A DNA stretch of 64,000 nt from Planctomycetota bacterium (GCA_003576915.1 QEVF01000001.1:1-64000); one strand, 5' to 3'; shown: positions 17,282-25,829, numbered from the stretch's first letter. Translations and numbers: made by a program. Notes: generated from the letters alone by a model not told the origin.

Positions 17282-18835
17282 TCAGGCTGCGGGGTCGGTC
17301 TTGGGTTCGACGGGGCGGCCCTTGAGCCGCTCGCCCTGCTTGCCCACGTCAAAGCCGTAAGCCTTGGCCAGGGCCACAATGGGGTGGGTCATCTCGATGC
17401 CGGTGGCCTCCTTGACCTGCGTGGCAGCCAGGTGGCAGTCGCCGCAGGCGCCGCTGCAGGGCTCGCCGAACTGGCCGCGCGGCGTTTGCTCGCGGTCGCC
17501 CCCGACGATGCCGTCAAAGAGCTTGGCGCCCCACTTCAGCGAGTCCTTGTGGTACTTTTTCATCATGGACCAGGTGCCGTCGTGGCCGCTGCAGGCGTCC
17601 ACCATGTCCACGTCCTCGGCCACCATGTTCAGCATGTCCTTGCCGCGCAGGCCGATGTTCTGGGCCTTGATGTGGCAGGGAACGTGATACTTGAGCCTGT
17701 CGTACTTCTCCTTGAAGTCGCGCTTGATGCGGCCCTCTCGCTTGAGTTTGAAGAGGTAATCGCTCAGATCGTGGCTGTGGGCGGCCAGCAGGCGGGCGTC
17801 CTCTGTGCCCAGAATCTGCGGGTATTCCTCGCGGATCATGAGCGAGCACGAAGGCGAGGGAATCACCACTTCGTAGCCCTTCTTGACGTACTCCAGCAGG
17901 GCTTCGGCATTGCGCTGGATATTGACCCTGGCCGCCTCAACATCGCCTTCGTCGAGAAAGGGCATGCCACAGCACATCTGCCGCTGGGGCCAGGCCACCT
18001 CCACCCCGTTGTGCTCCAGCACTTCCACGGCGGCTTTGCCCGCCGTGGGGTCATTCCAGTTGACCAGACAGGTACTGAACAGGGCCACTTTCAGCGGAGT
18101 GGCTTTCCGGGGGTCCACACCTTCCTTGAGCGGCAGGGGCGTCTCGACCTTGGGGCTGTGCTTGGCGAACCAGCTCGGGAACGTCTGCCAGTGAAACTGG
18201 GGTAGCAGCTTGTGGCGGTCGATGCCCAGCGTCCATTCCATGATCGCGCGGTTAAGGGCATTGCGATTCGCGAAATTCATCAATGGGGGCATGAGGCTGC
18301 CCACCTTGCCGATGAAGTCGGGATTGCGCAGCAGCTTCTTCGTGAGGCTGACGCCCTTCTCGCGCACGCGATGAGCCTTCTGGCGCAGCAGCAGCCGCGG
18401 GAAGTCCAGGGCGAACTCGTGGGGCGGAGTGTAGGGGCAGTTGGGATAACAGAGCTTGCACTGAAAACACTCGTCCAGGGCTTTGTCCAGCACGGCCGGG
18501 GGCAGGTCCTTGGCGTGTGCGGAGAGCTCGGGCAACTCGTCGCCCATGACCTCGGCCGACTCGACGCCCTCGGGCAGGGTTTCGCCACTGGCCTGGGCCT
18601 CGGCACGCTTGAGCCGGGCCCGCTCGATCAGTTCCGGGTGTGCCTTGAGGTGAGCTTCGCGGCGCTGATCCGTGATGCCGTCGATGCCCTTGAAGATGGT
18701 CGGGAAGGTATCGCAGAACTTGAAGCAGAGCCGGCAGCCGTTGCAGATGTCGTAAATGCGCTCGGTCTCCGCCTGAAGGTCGGCTTTGTCCCAGAACTTC
18801 GGGTCGTTGATTTTGAGTCCGATGGATTGGGCCAT
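17282..18835 (-). CDS. GlpC/HdrD-like (Fe-S)-binding oxidoreductase subunit
   Basis: A 517-residue electron-transfer protein. Two ferredoxin-type 4Fe-4S motifs sit in the N-terminal half: [11 protein letters not shown] (Cys 31, 34, 37, 41) and [11 protein letters not shown] (Cys 123, 126, 129, 133). The C-terminal half holds two CCG-type cysteine-rich domains, seen as QMCCGMPF (about 293) and [12 protein letters not shown] (about 415), with a further CSGACGDC. This is the build of GlpC and of HdrD-type subunits. It has no membrane helix, so it needs a partner. Its setting with rubrerythrin and DUF3501 suggests it feeds electrons to peroxide reduction, which is inference. GlpA and GlpB are absent, so it is unlikely to be true GlpC. 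Confidence 0.88.
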   Translation of the reverse strand: MAQSIGLKINDPKFWDKADLQAETERIYDICNGCRLCFKFCDTFPTIFKGIDGITDQRREAHLKAHPELIERARLKRAEAQASGETLPEGVESAEVMGDELPELSAHAKDLPPAVLDKALDECFQCKLCYPNCPYTPPHEFALDFPRLLLRQKAHRVREKGVSLTKKLLRNPDFIGKVGSLMPPLMNFANRNALNRAIMEWTLGIDRHKLLPQFHWQTFPSWFAKHSPKVETPLPLKEGVDPRKATPLKVALFSTCLVNWNDPTAGKAAVEVLEHNGVEVAWPQRQMCCGMPFLDEGDVEAARVNIQRNAEALLEYVKKGYEVVIPSPSCSLMIREEYPQILGTEDARLLAAHSHDLSDYLFKLKREGRIKRDFKEKYDRLKYHVPCHIKAQNIGLRGKDMLNMVAEDVDMVDACSGHDGTWSMMKKYHKDSLKWGAKLFDGIVGGDREQTPRGQFGEPCSGACGDCHLAATQVKEATGIEMTHPIVALAKAYGFDVGKQGERLKGRPVEPKTDPAA

Positions 18836-19059
18836 GATTTCCGGCTTTCGTGCAAGAAACTCTCACGCCAGGACGCAGAACTGCCAAGTGCCATGGAAAG
18901 CAGCGCCCGCACCCGACCCACCGAAGGACCCGGACCGCGACGGGGCCGACAGGGGGCTCTTCTGTTTGATGAGGCCTGTGTCCGCCGGCATCTGTCTTTG
19001 CTCCGGGAGGCCTTGGACCTGGTTGCCCTGCGTGAAACCGACTCGTCCGGCCAAAGAAC

Positions 19060-19084
19060 CACCGGCGGCGGTGAACCGCCGGTG
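19060..19084 (-). terminator. Rubrerythrin transcription terminator
   Basis: A 9-bp perfect stem (CACCGGCGG pairing with CCGCCGGTG) with a 7-nt loop lies 39 bp beyond the rubrerythrin stop. Read on the minus strand it is followed by GTTCTTTGG. It separates the regulator-rubrerythrin unit from the Fe-S/DUF3501 unit. Confidence 0.7.
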
Positions 19085-19123
19085 TCCTTGGCTGATACCT
19101 GATCTGCGGGAACTGAGAACTTC

Positions 19124-19546
19124 TTACGCGATGGACTCGAGGCCTTTGGTGAAGCGGCCGGCATGGCTCTTCTCAGCGCGGGCCAGCGTCTCGAACCAGT
19201 CGGCGATTTCGGGGAAACCCTCTTCGCGCGCGGCCTTGGCAAACCCGGGGTACATCTGGGTGTATTCGTAGGTCTCACCCGCAACGGCGCTCTTGAGGTT
19301 CTTCTTGGTGTCGCCGATGGGCTGGTCGGTGTCCGGGTCCCCCACCTGCTTGAGGTAGTCGAGGTGGCCGTGAGCGTGTCCGGTTTCACCCTCGGCCGTG
19401 TCGCGGAACAGGCCCGCAACATCCGGATAGCCCTCAACGTCCGCCTGCTTGGCAAAGTACAGATAACGGCGGTTGGCCTTGCTTTCGCCCGCGAAAGCGG
19501 CGGCGAGGTTCTGCCAGGTCTTGTGCTTCTTCTCCAGTTTAGCCAT
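19124..19546 (-). CDS. Rubrerythrin-type di-iron protein without rubredoxin domain
   Basis: A 140-residue ferritin-like four-helix protein. Di-iron ligands are visible: Glu21 (AFAGESKA), Glu54 and His57 ([10 protein letters not shown]), Glu91 and Glu94 (AGETYEY), and Glu125 and His128 ([11 protein letters not shown]). Rubrerythrins reduce hydrogen peroxide to water. The C-terminal rubredoxin domain of classical rubrerythrin is absent, so electrons must come from a separate carrier; the Fe-S protein gene downstream is the obvious candidate. GGAG lies upstream of ATG 19546. The regulator gene ends 43 bp upstream, so the two are probably co-transcribed and peroxide-regulated. Confidence 0.93.
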   Translation of the reverse strand: MAKLEKKHKTWQNLAAAFAGESKANRRYLYFAKQADVEGYPDVAGLFRDTAEGETGHAHGHLDYLKQVGDPDTDQPIGDTKKNLKSAVAGETYEYTQMYPGFAKAAREEGFPEIADWFETLARAEKSHAGRFTKGLESIA

Positions 19547-19589
19547 GTCTCTCTCTCCGTGGTTTTGCCCCCATGAAGGGGCGGTCCAA

Positions 19590-20027
19590 TCAATGCCTGC
19601 GGGCGCGGCCATAGACCGTGACTCGCGCCTTCTCGATGACGTAGCCCTTGCGGGCCAGCGCCTTGAGGTCAAGGCGAATGGCCTCACTGTCCTCCAGGTC
19701 GGAGACCGTGCCGGAATCCAGGTCAACGAAATGGTGATGGGCTGAAGTGGTACGGTCGAACAGCTTGCGGCCGTCATCCATGGTGATTTCGGCCAGCGCG
19801 CCGATCTGCACCAGAGTCTCAAGCGTGGCGTAGACGGTGCTCAGCGAAAGTGAGGGATTGTCGGCCTGCACGGCGTCATGCACCTGCTCCGCCGTCAGGT
19901 GGCCATGGCTCTCCTGCATGGCACGGAAAATGACGAGGCGTTGCTGGGTGACCTTGAGCCCTTTGTCGCGCAGCAGCTCGAGGAAGGCGGCCTGGCGATG
20001 CTCGATCTCGTGGGCGCTGAGTTTCAT
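19590..20027 (-). CDS. PerR/Fur-family metal-dependent repressor lacking all cysteines
   Basis: A 145-residue winged-helix regulator (LTAEQVHDAV and LSLSTVYATLETL are the family's DNA-binding features). Compared with the numbering I recall for Bacillus subtilis PerR, every regulatory-metal ligand is kept at a constant +6 offset: His43, Asp91, His97, His99 and Asp110. The four zinc cysteines are all replaced (Asp102, Ser105, Ala142, His145) and the protein has no cysteine at all. It therefore probably senses peroxide through Fe(II)-bound histidines but must hold its dimer without the structural zinc. It is predicted to control itself and the rubrerythrin gene downstream. The start follows a promoter that leaves no leader. 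Confidence 0.9.
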   Translation of the reverse strand: MKLSAHEIEHRQAAFLELLRDKGLKVTQQRLVIFRAMQESHGHLTAEQVHDAVQADNPSLSLSTVYATLETLVQIGALAEITMDDGRKLFDRTTSAHHHFVDLDSGTVSDLEDSEAIRLDLKALARKGYVIEKARVTVYGRARRH

Positions 20028-20034
20028 GGCCCTG

Positions 20035-20062
20035 ATCGTAGCCCTTGCTACTACGTATTCAA
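20035..20062 (-). promoter_or_regulatory. Predicted leaderless promoter of the PerR-like gene
   Basis: On the minus strand: TTGAAT (20057-20062), a 16-bp spacer and TACGAT (20035-20040), ending 7 nt before the ATG at 20027. There is no Shine-Dalgarno sequence. The palindrome at 20067-20087 abuts the -35 box. Confidence 0.55.
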
Positions 20063-20066
20063 GCCT

Positions 20067-20087
20067 AAATCGGAATTATTCCGATTT
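20067..20087. promoter_or_regulatory. Perfect palindrome upstream of the PerR-like gene: candidate operator
   Basis: Nine-base arms AAATCGGAA and TTCCGATTT around TTA. It lies 4 bp upstream of the -35 box of the regulator promoter and overlaps the stop codon of the acetyltransferase gene. Position and symmetry suit autoregulation. GCCT/AGGC flanks also allow a hairpin, so it could instead terminate the acetyltransferase mRNA. Confidence 0.5.
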
Positions 20088-20651
20088 GGAGGCCCAGCGC
20101 CGGTTTGTCAGGCTGGTCAGCACGTGGTCCTGCCACTGCCCGTTGATGAACAGGTACTCCCGCGCCAACCCCTCCTCGCGAAAGCCCAGCCGCCGCAGCA
20201 GGCGCCCGGAGCGCTCGTTGTGCGGCATGTAATTGGCCTCGATACGGTGCAGGTTCATGGGGCCAAAGGCGTAAGCCAGCAGCGGGTCGAGGGCCTCGAG
20301 CATCAGGCCCTTGCCCTGGGCGCTTTGGCGCAGGGCATAGCCGAGGTTGCAGGCGTGGAACCCGCCGCGCTCCACACGCGAGAGGTTGGCGCGTCCCAGT
20401 ACCCGGCCCGGATTCTCCGCGTCAAACAGCCACAGGCGCAGGCTGCGACCGTCGATGAACTCCTGAATCAGGCGCGCCGACTGCAGGCGCCAGTACTCTT
20501 CGCTGAAATACTCCGATGGTCGCGGGGGCTCAAAGGGCGCCAGAAACAGGCGCTCGTCATTGAGGAAAGCCGCAATGACGGCCGCGTCGGCCGGCTGCGC
20601 CAGGCGCAGCCTGAGGCGCGCGGTGTCGAACTGGGGCAGCGCGAGCGTCAT
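20076..20651 (-). CDS. GNAT N-acetyltransferase, RimJ/RimL-like
   Basis: A 191-residue acetyl-CoA-dependent acetyltransferase. The start (TARLRLRLAQPADAAVIAAF), the GYALRQSAQGKGLMLEAL acetyl-CoA loop region (Q-x-G-K-G) and the end (GFREEGLAREYLFINGQW) match the RimJ/RimL group. That group acetylates N termini of ribosomal proteins and, in many relatives, other substrates. The substrate cannot be told from sequence. It begins 4 bp after the MgtC-like gene, so the two are one transcription unit. Its stop codon lies inside the palindrome used by the next gene. Confidence 0.87.
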   Translation of the reverse strand: MTLALPQFDTARLRLRLAQPADAAVIAAFLNDERLFLAPFEPPRPSEYFSEEYWRLQSARLIQEFIDGRSLRLWLFDAENPGRVLGRANLSRVERGGFHACNLGYALRQSAQGKGLMLEALDPLLAYAFGPMNLHRIEANYMPHNERSGRLLRRLGFREEGLAREYLFINGQWQDHVLTSLTNRRWASKSE

Positions 20652-20655
20652 GGAC

Positions 20656-21972
20656 TCAGGTTAGCAGGGCGGTGACGATGCCGACAATGGCCGTCGGAAT
20701 CAGGACGCTGGCCACCAGAATGCCCACACGTCGGCCGCCGATGAACAGCGCAAAGCCGGACTTGATCAGGCTGTTGGTCAAGATGGCGCAGGCAATGGCG
20801 GTGTTGGCCACCTGGGCCGTAATCTTCTCCTGCGCATACATGCGCGTGGCGGAAATGGTGATGGCATCGACATCGGTCAATCCCGCGAGCAGAGCCGAAA
20901 CGTAAAAGCCCGCCTCATGGAAGTAGTGGTAGGCCGCGGCCGCGACGAAGCGGATGATCGCAAAGGCGATGCCCAGCTTGATGGCCTGCTGGAGCGAGAA
21001 AGGGTTGTTCAGGCGCTGCGGCGCTTCCGTGCCCTCGCGCTTGATGATGACCGTTTCGCCGCGCCTGCCCGCAATGCGATAGAGCACTGCAGAGCCCGCC
21101 ACACCCACGGCAATCGTCGATGCAAACAGGGGCCAGGAGGTCTCCATCAGGGGCGCGTGCATGGCCGCGATCATCACGCCCAGGCGCGGCAGCATGATGG
21201 TGCAGGCGATCACGATGGCGAAGGCAGAGACGCGCGCCAGTTCCGGCTGCTGCTTGGCGCGGCCGGAGAACGTCAGCGTAACGGCCGTGCTTGAGGCAAT
21301 GCCGCCAAATACGGCTGTCACGCCAATGCCGCGCCTCTCGCCCATGATGCGCACGGCCACATAGCCCACAAAGGAGACGGCCGCGATAAGGACCACCACC
21401 ATGCCGATCTTGCGCGGATTGAGCGATTCGAACATGTCCCAGGTCTGGTCGGGCAGCAGGGGCAGCAGCACCGCCGCCAGCAGGGCAAAGCGCACGGTAG
21501 CCAGCAGGTCCTCGCTGCTGACTTTCTGGGCCAGGCCGTGCAGGGGTTCGCGCAGGGCCAACGCCGCCATGACCAGGGTGCCAAGAGCCGCCGCCAGCAC
21601 CACGCGCTCATTGAAATCCAGGGGAATGGTGTGGGTGAAAGGCACTGCCCCCAGGCAGAACACCAGCAGGGCGGAAATCTCGCTGGTCAGGCCCAGACGC
21701 GGCTGTTGTTCATCGCGGGGCTGCTTGAGGTAGGCGCCCAGCAGCAGCACCAGAAGGCCCACAAAGGGCACCGCCAGCCCGAGCGTGCCGAAGGACTGGG
21801 ACATCAGCCCGCCCAGGGCGCCGAACATGCCGATGAGGGGGAAGGTGCGGATGCCGCCAAAGCTGGAGCGCTTCTCCTGCTGGGCCTTGCGTTCGCGCTC
21901 AATACCGACCAGACCGCCGATGGCAATGGCGATACCCATGCCAAGGGCAATGTCCTGCGTGCTCATTTCCAT
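20656..21972 (-). CDS. MgtC/SapB and DUF4010 membrane protein
   Basis: A 438-residue polytopic membrane protein with roughly a dozen hydrophobic helices. The N-terminal MgtC-like part has IGGLVGIERERKAQ, then GGIRTFPLIGMFGALGGLM. The rest matches the DUF4010 arrangement, with GGIASSTAVTLTFSGRAKQ, and LAGLTDVDAITISATRM near the C terminus. Such proteins are linked to magnesium homeostasis or are putative transporters; substrate unproven. ATG codons at 21972 and 21966 are both possible. Translation of the acetyltransferase follows almost immediately. Confidence 0.87.
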   Translation of the reverse strand: MEMSTQDIALGMGIAIAIGGLVGIERERKAQQEKRSSFGGIRTFPLIGMFGALGGLMSQSFGTLGLAVPFVGLLVLLLGAYLKQPRDEQQPRLGLTSEISALLVFCLGAVPFTHTIPLDFNERVVLAAALGTLVMAALALREPLHGLAQKVSSEDLLATVRFALLAAVLLPLLPDQTWDMFESLNPRKIGMVVVLIAAVSFVGYVAVRIMGERRGIGVTAVFGGIASSTAVTLTFSGRAKQQPELARVSAFAIVIACTIMLPRLGVMIAAMHAPLMETSWPLFASTIAVGVAGSAVLYRIAGRRGETVIIKREGTEAPQRLNNPFSLQQAIKLGIAFAIIRFVAAAAYHYFHEAGFYVSALLAGLTDVDAITISATRMYAQEKITAQVANTAIACAILTNSLIKSGFALFIGGRRVGILVASVLIPTAIVGIVTALLT

Positions 21973-21998
21973 GGGAGTGGTTCGTCCGCTGCCGGCAC

Positions 21999-22517
21999 TC
22001 AGGGCATGTTAGCAGATTCCGACTCGGCTTTCAGCGCCGCCACCATGATGCGGGCGCAGGCCTCGGCATCGCTGAGGGCCTCATGGTGATTCAAATCAAT
22101 GCCCAGCACGCTGCACACATGGGCGAGGTGGGCCGGGCGGATGCCCAGCACCCGTCGCGCCAGGCGCACGGTGCAGCGGAACTCGAGTTGCGGAGGCCGC
22201 AAACCAAAATGCCGGCAGGCTCCCCAAAGCACCGCCCGGTCAAAACCGGCGTTGTGGGCCGCCAAGAATGCCGCGCCTTCGAGCATGGGCTCCAGCACGG
22301 GCCAGGCCTGGCCGAAATCAGGCTTGTCGGCGACGTCCTGCCAGGTGATGCCATGAATCTCGGTGTAGGCGACATATCGCCGCGGCGGCCGGATGAGCTG
22401 CCTTATGCGGCGCTTGATGCGGCCACCCTCCACACGCACCAATCCCACGGCGCAGGCCGCCCCCGGGTAATTGCCGGCGGTCTCAAAGTCGATGGCGACG
22501 AAAGTCGGAAGGGCCAT
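21999..22517 (-). CDS. DEDDh-type 3'-5' exonuclease (DnaQ/PolC-like)
   Basis: A 172-residue exonuclease. Catalytic residues are visible: Asp10 and Glu12 in VAIDFETAG, Asp93 in AHNAGFD, and His145 and Asp150 in NHHEALSDAEA. The length fits a stand-alone exonuclease domain, so it could trim RNA or DNA or proofread with a polymerase. It has no polymerase or helicase partner nearby. There is no Shine-Dalgarno sequence; a -10 hexamer ends 6 nt before the start codon, suggesting a leaderless message. The MgtC-like gene follows 26 bp downstream and may be co-transcribed. Confidence 0.92.
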   Translation of the reverse strand: MALPTFVAIDFETAGNYPGAACAVGLVRVEGGRIKRRIRQLIRPPRRYVAYTEIHGITWQDVADKPDFGQAWPVLEPMLEGAAFLAAHNAGFDRAVLWGACRHFGLRPPQLEFRCTVRLARRVLGIRPAHLAHVCSVLGIDLNHHEALSDAEACARIMVAALKAESESANMP

Positions 22518-22523
22518 GCCTGC

Positions 22524-22550
22524 ATATTAGAACGCGGCAGGCGACAGCAA
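22524..22550 (-). promoter_or_regulatory. Predicted leaderless promoter of the exonuclease gene
   Basis: Minus strand: TTGCTG (22545-22550), a 15-bp spacer and TAATAT (22524-22529), ending 6 nt before the ATG at 22517. Confidence 0.45.
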
Positions 22551-22555
22551 CGACC

Positions 22556-22984
22556 TCAGGCGGGATTGGCCCCTGCCCGCCGCGCGTCCACGACGCGGTA
22601 AAGCAGCATGCCGCACAGCATGCAGGCCAAGAACAGAAGCCCCCCGGCGCTGGGGCGGCCCAGCAGGGTCAAAGCCGGGCCCGGGCAGATGCCGCAAAGC
22701 CCCCATCCGACACCGAACAGCGCCGCGCCGGCGAACATGCGGCCATCGAGGTCGTGCCGCGCACCTTTGGGGGCCGGGCCGCCCAGCAGGGGACGCTTGC
22801 CGACACGGGCAAACCAGGCCGCCATGTAGATGGGAACGGCGGAGCCCATCACGAACATCAAGGCGGGATTCCAGTCGCCCAGGATGTCCAGAAAGCCCAG
22901 CACTACCTCGGGCCTGCTCATGCCGGAAATGCCCAGACCCCAGGCGAAAAGAACTCCAAACGCCAGTGCCGCCGCCGCTTTCAT
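22556..22984 (-). CDS. YeeE/YedE family membrane protein, second half
   Basis: A 142-residue membrane protein with about four helices. It carries the family's conserved cysteine motif as GWGLCGICPGPALTLLG, and ISGMSRPEVVLGFLD near the start. Split YeeE/YedE pairs are known as PmpA/PmpB and are thought to move thiosulfate or other sulfur compounds, by analogy with TsuA. Its start overlaps the stop of the first half (ATGA at 22981-22984), so the two are translationally coupled and probably form one channel. A longer open frame running upstream over the first half is spurious. Confidence 0.88.
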   Translation of the reverse strand: MKAAAALAFGVLFAWGLGISGMSRPEVVLGFLDILGDWNPALMFVMGSAVPIYMAAWFARVGKRPLLGGPAPKGARHDLDGRMFAGAALFGVGWGLCGICPGPALTLLGRPSAGGLLFLACMLCGMLLYRVVDARRAGANPA

Positions 22985-23412
22985 GAAAGGCTCCCGCCCG
23001 AGATGCGCACCAGGAACACCGTAGCCATGGCCACGGCCATGAATGAACAGGTCGCCACGACGGAGCGCCGAGACAGGCGCCCCATGCCGCAGACTCCATG
23101 GCCGCTGGTGCAGCCTCCGCCAAGCCTGGCGCCAAAGCCCACGAGCAGGCCGCCCAGGCCCAACAGCGGCAGAGAGCTGCCCGCCGAGGCGGGCAGCGCC
23201 TGCGGCATGAACTGGCCCAGCATCACGCCCCCCAACACCAGCCCCAGGACAAAGGCAAACTGCCAGGGAAACTCGCCGCGCTCGCCGGTGACGACGCCAT
23301 AGAGCGCGCCTGAGACTCCGGCCGTCTTTCCGGTCAGCAGCAGCAGGCCCGCTGCGGCCATGCCGATCATGGCGCCGCCCGTCAAGGGGCCCTGGATCGA
23401 TGTCATGTCCAT
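22981..23412 (-). CDS. YeeE/YedE family membrane protein, first half
   Basis: A 143-residue membrane protein with about four helices. The signature GGCTSGHGVCGMGRLSRRS contains the two conserved cysteines of this sulfur-transport family. AAGGGA lies upstream of ATG 23412 (an ATG at 23406 is also possible). The gene pair has no rhodanese or ArsR-type regulator beside it, unlike the better known pmp/bigR clusters, so its control is not evident. Confidence 0.88.
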   Translation of the reverse strand: MDMTSIQGPLTGGAMIGMAAAGLLLLTGKTAGVSGALYGVVTGERGEFPWQFAFVLGLVLGGVMLGQFMPQALPASAGSSLPLLGLGGLLVGFGARLGGGCTSGHGVCGMGRLSRRSVVATCSFMAVAMATVFLVRISGGSLS

Positions 23413-23466
23413 GATTTTCCCTTCCGATCGTTGAGGTCGGGCATGTCGTCCTGCCACCCGCCCGGA

Positions 23467-24291
23467 TCAAGGCAGCGATTGAATCAGTTCTTCCAGTACC
23501 CGGGCTATGCGCCCCTCGGTGTTGCTGCCGCGGCTGAGATTGTGGGCATGGGAGTCTTCGCGCGACCCGGCCCGATTGGTGATCAGGGAGAAGGCGACGA
23601 CTTTCATGCCAAGAGCGCGGGCGCAAATCACCTCGGGGACCGTACTCATGCCAACGGCGTCCGCGCCCAGGCCCCGCAACATGCGCACTTCGGCCTCGGT
23701 CTCGAAGCTGGGTCCCAGCACCGCCGCGTAGACGCCGCGGGTCACGGACTCACCGGCCCGGGCGGCGGCAGCCTCCAGTTTGTCCAGCAGCGACGGGTCG
23801 TAGGCTCCAGCCATAGGCGCAAAGGCCGTGGCATGGGTCAGGCGTTGGCGGCCCACCAGCGGATTGATGCCCATCAGGTTGATGTGGTCAGTGATCGCCA
23901 TCAGCGAGCCTTCAAGCAGGTCGTCGCGGATGCCGCCCGCCGCGTTGGTGGCCACCAGCACCGAAGCGCCCAAGGCCCGCGCCACCCGCACGGGAAACAC
24001 CAATTCGCGGGAAGCAAAGCCCTCATAGGCGTGATAGCGCCCGCGGAACACCAGCACGTTGCGCGAAAACAGCCGGCCCTGGGACAGGCGGCAGACATGG
24101 CCCGGCGTGCCGGCGGGGCGTGCAAAGCCGGGCACTTCTTCATAGGCAATGTGCGCTGAAGCCTCGCAGCGTTCTTCGATGGCGCCAAAGCCGGAGCCCA
24201 GAATCAGCGCCACGCTCGCGACGTCTCGGCGAAAGCCTGACTCTTCAAGAGAGGCGATGGCAGCATCAAGGATGGGATCGGCGGCGGACAC
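23467..24291 (-). CDS. Purine-nucleoside phosphorylase (class I trimeric type)
   Basis: A 274-residue enzyme cleaving inosine and guanosine with phosphate to base and ribose 1-phosphate. Motifs: LILGSGFG (phosphate loop, about 30-37), GHVCRL and GRYHAYEG (85-92), VATNAAGG (113-120), GPSFETEAEVRML (193-205), GMSTVPEV (214-221) and TNRAG (238-242). GTG 24291 is chosen because it gives the usual family length. No Shine-Dalgarno sequence is seen. An open frame extends further upstream but reads nothing conserved. It lies between the KAP NTPase and the sulfur transporter genes with no evident link to either. Confidence 0.93.
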   Translation of the reverse strand: MSAADPILDAAIASLEESGFRRDVASVALILGSGFGAIEERCEASAHIAYEEVPGFARPAGTPGHVCRLSQGRLFSRNVLVFRGRYHAYEGFASRELVFPVRVARALGASVLVATNAAGGIRDDLLEGSLMAITDHINLMGINPLVGRQRLTHATAFAPMAGAYDPSLLDKLEAAAARAGESVTRGVYAAVLGPSFETEAEVRMLRGLGADAVGMSTVPEVICARALGMKVVAFSLITNRAGSREDSHAHNLSRGSNTEGRIARVLEELIQSLP

Positions 24292-24338
24292 AGTGCTGAG
24301 TTCTGATTTCCGGGTTCCGGATTGGCAAGCCTGAACTG

Positions 24339-25766
24339 CTAGCGCAGCCCCATGCCCAGCAGCACGAGGTTGGCGCCAACCCGGGTCAGTACCGGGCTGG
24401 GCAGGTAATAGCGTATGTCGAGCACGGTGCCGGCCAGGCGCTCTTCCTCGGGGCGTAGCCCCAGGAACTCTCTCAGCCAGGCAATGCTTTCTTCGTCGGT
24501 TTCGCCCGACCATGACGGACCAATGGACATCAGTTGCTCGATCACCTCGATGCGCGCGTCGAGCAGCCGAAGATCGCTGATGCGCTCGGCCAGACGCGGG
24601 ATGGTTTCGCGCACGATGTAGCCGCACAGCACGCCCAGGCGCGCGATATCGGGCACCAGGGTCACGCTCTGCATGAATTCCGGAGCCCTGGCGATGATCT
24701 CGCGGATCTCGGTGAGGCAGTGGCGCACGAGGCGTATATCGCTTCCCGCATGGAGGCGAAGCAACCGTGTGGCCGAAACGATGGCCTTGTCCGCCAGGTT
24801 GGCGTGCGCCTTGCCCTGAAGCTGCGGCCACTCCCCCAGCCGCCATTCCGTGGCCAGAAGCTCGGCCCAGATGGCCCGGGCGCGTTCCTCTATGCCGGTG
24901 ATCCGGCGGTCGAACATCTTGTCGATGTAGGTCTTGGGGTCGATGTTCCCGCGGTAGGCCTCATTACTCCAGGCCCGAGCGATGTTCTCATCGACGGCAA
25001 CCACCACGTGCAGGCGCGGCGCGTTGAGGTTGCGGGCCACCACCTCGAGCAACTGCAGGCCCAGGGCCGGCGGCACGCGGTCAATGTCGTCGATGAAGAG
25101 AAAGCAGGGCCCCTGCCCGCCGCGGCGCGAGGCAATACTCTGCACGATCACCGCCAACTGCTCGGAGAAGCGCTGCCCGAACTGGTAGCTTCGGGCGCGC
25201 TCGAGCAGTTTCTGACGCTGGAACTTGCTGCCCGCGGCTTCACCCGCGGCAGCCAGCAACTGCGCCGAGTGCGCCAGTTCCGTGATGGGCGCGTGCCCCA
25301 GCACGATCTGCCCCACCAGGTCGGCGGCAATCAACATGGCGCGCTCGCCGCCTTCGGCCCAGCCGCTCTGCCGGATGCTCGTGCTGGAGGGATAGCCCTT
25401 CTGCCGCAGGGCCGCCGCCACGATGCTGTCCACGGCTTCGCCCTGTGGGCAGCGCGGCTTGCCGTCCACGTCGAGTTCATCCCACAGCGCGAAAAGCAGC
25501 GACGCAAAGGGGTCGACGTCTTCCTTGTGCTGCCAGAGGTTGAACCAGCTCACCGTGGCGCCGGCGCCGCGAAGCAGGGGGTCCATCAGCTTGAGCAGGG
25601 TGGTCTTGCCGCTGCCGTTGGACCCGGGCACGAGCACGCGCGAAGTCAAGTGCGGGGGCAGGTTGGCCAGCAGGCCGGCGCCTTGCCGGGCGGCCAGCTC
25701 ACAGAGCTCGCGCGCCATGACAGGCATGCCGTCAACGGTGAGGCCGGGGTCGGTGCGTCCGCTCAT
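24339..25766 (-). CDS. KAP-type P-loop NTPase without membrane segments
   Basis: A 475-residue ATPase. Walker A is GSNGSGKT (about 48-55) and Walker B is FLFIDDID (about 222-229), followed by DRVPPALGLQLL. The spacing and the phrase VVVAVDENIA after Walker B fit the KAP family. KAP proteins often contain transmembrane helices within the NTPase domain; none is visible here. It could organise a complex at the membrane or belong to a conflict system, but nothing nearby proves either. The start at 25766 is uncertain; a later in-frame ATG is possible. Two TPR genes lie upstream on the same strand, so a shared operon is likely. Confidence 0.75.
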   Translation of the reverse strand: MSGRTDPGLTVDGMPVMARELCELAARQGAGLLANLPPHLTSRVLVPGSNGSGKTTLLKLMDPLLRGAGATVSWFNLWQHKEDVDPFASLLFALWDELDVDGKPRCPQGEAVDSIVAAALRQKGYPSSTSIRQSGWAEGGERAMLIAADLVGQIVLGHAPITELAHSAQLLAAAGEAAGSKFQRQKLLERARSYQFGQRFSEQLAVIVQSIASRRGGQGPCFLFIDDIDRVPPALGLQLLEVVARNLNAPRLHVVVAVDENIARAWSNEAYRGNIDPKTYIDKMFDRRITGIEERARAIWAELLATEWRLGEWPQLQGKAHANLADKAIVSATRLLRLHAGSDIRLVRHCLTEIREIIARAPEFMQSVTLVPDIARLGVLCGYIVRETIPRLAERISDLRLLDARIEVIEQLMSIGPSWSGETDEESIAWLREFLGLRPEEERLAGTVLDIRYYLPSPVLTRVGANLVLLGMGLR

Positions 25767-25829
25767 GGTGCTGATGATGCAGTGCCCCGGGGGCACATGC
25801 CAGTGGCAAGGGCCGGTCCCGGCCCCGGA

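Noticed and set aside
20067..20087. Classical PerR box or Fur box
   Set aside because: The palindrome lacks the TTATAAT or GATAAT repeats, so it is listed only as a candidate operator of unknown specificity.
22556..23626. A single 356-residue YeeE-type protein
   Set aside because: Only the last 142 residues match; the rest is the first YeeE/YedE gene read in the wrong frame. The two real genes overlap by ATGA.
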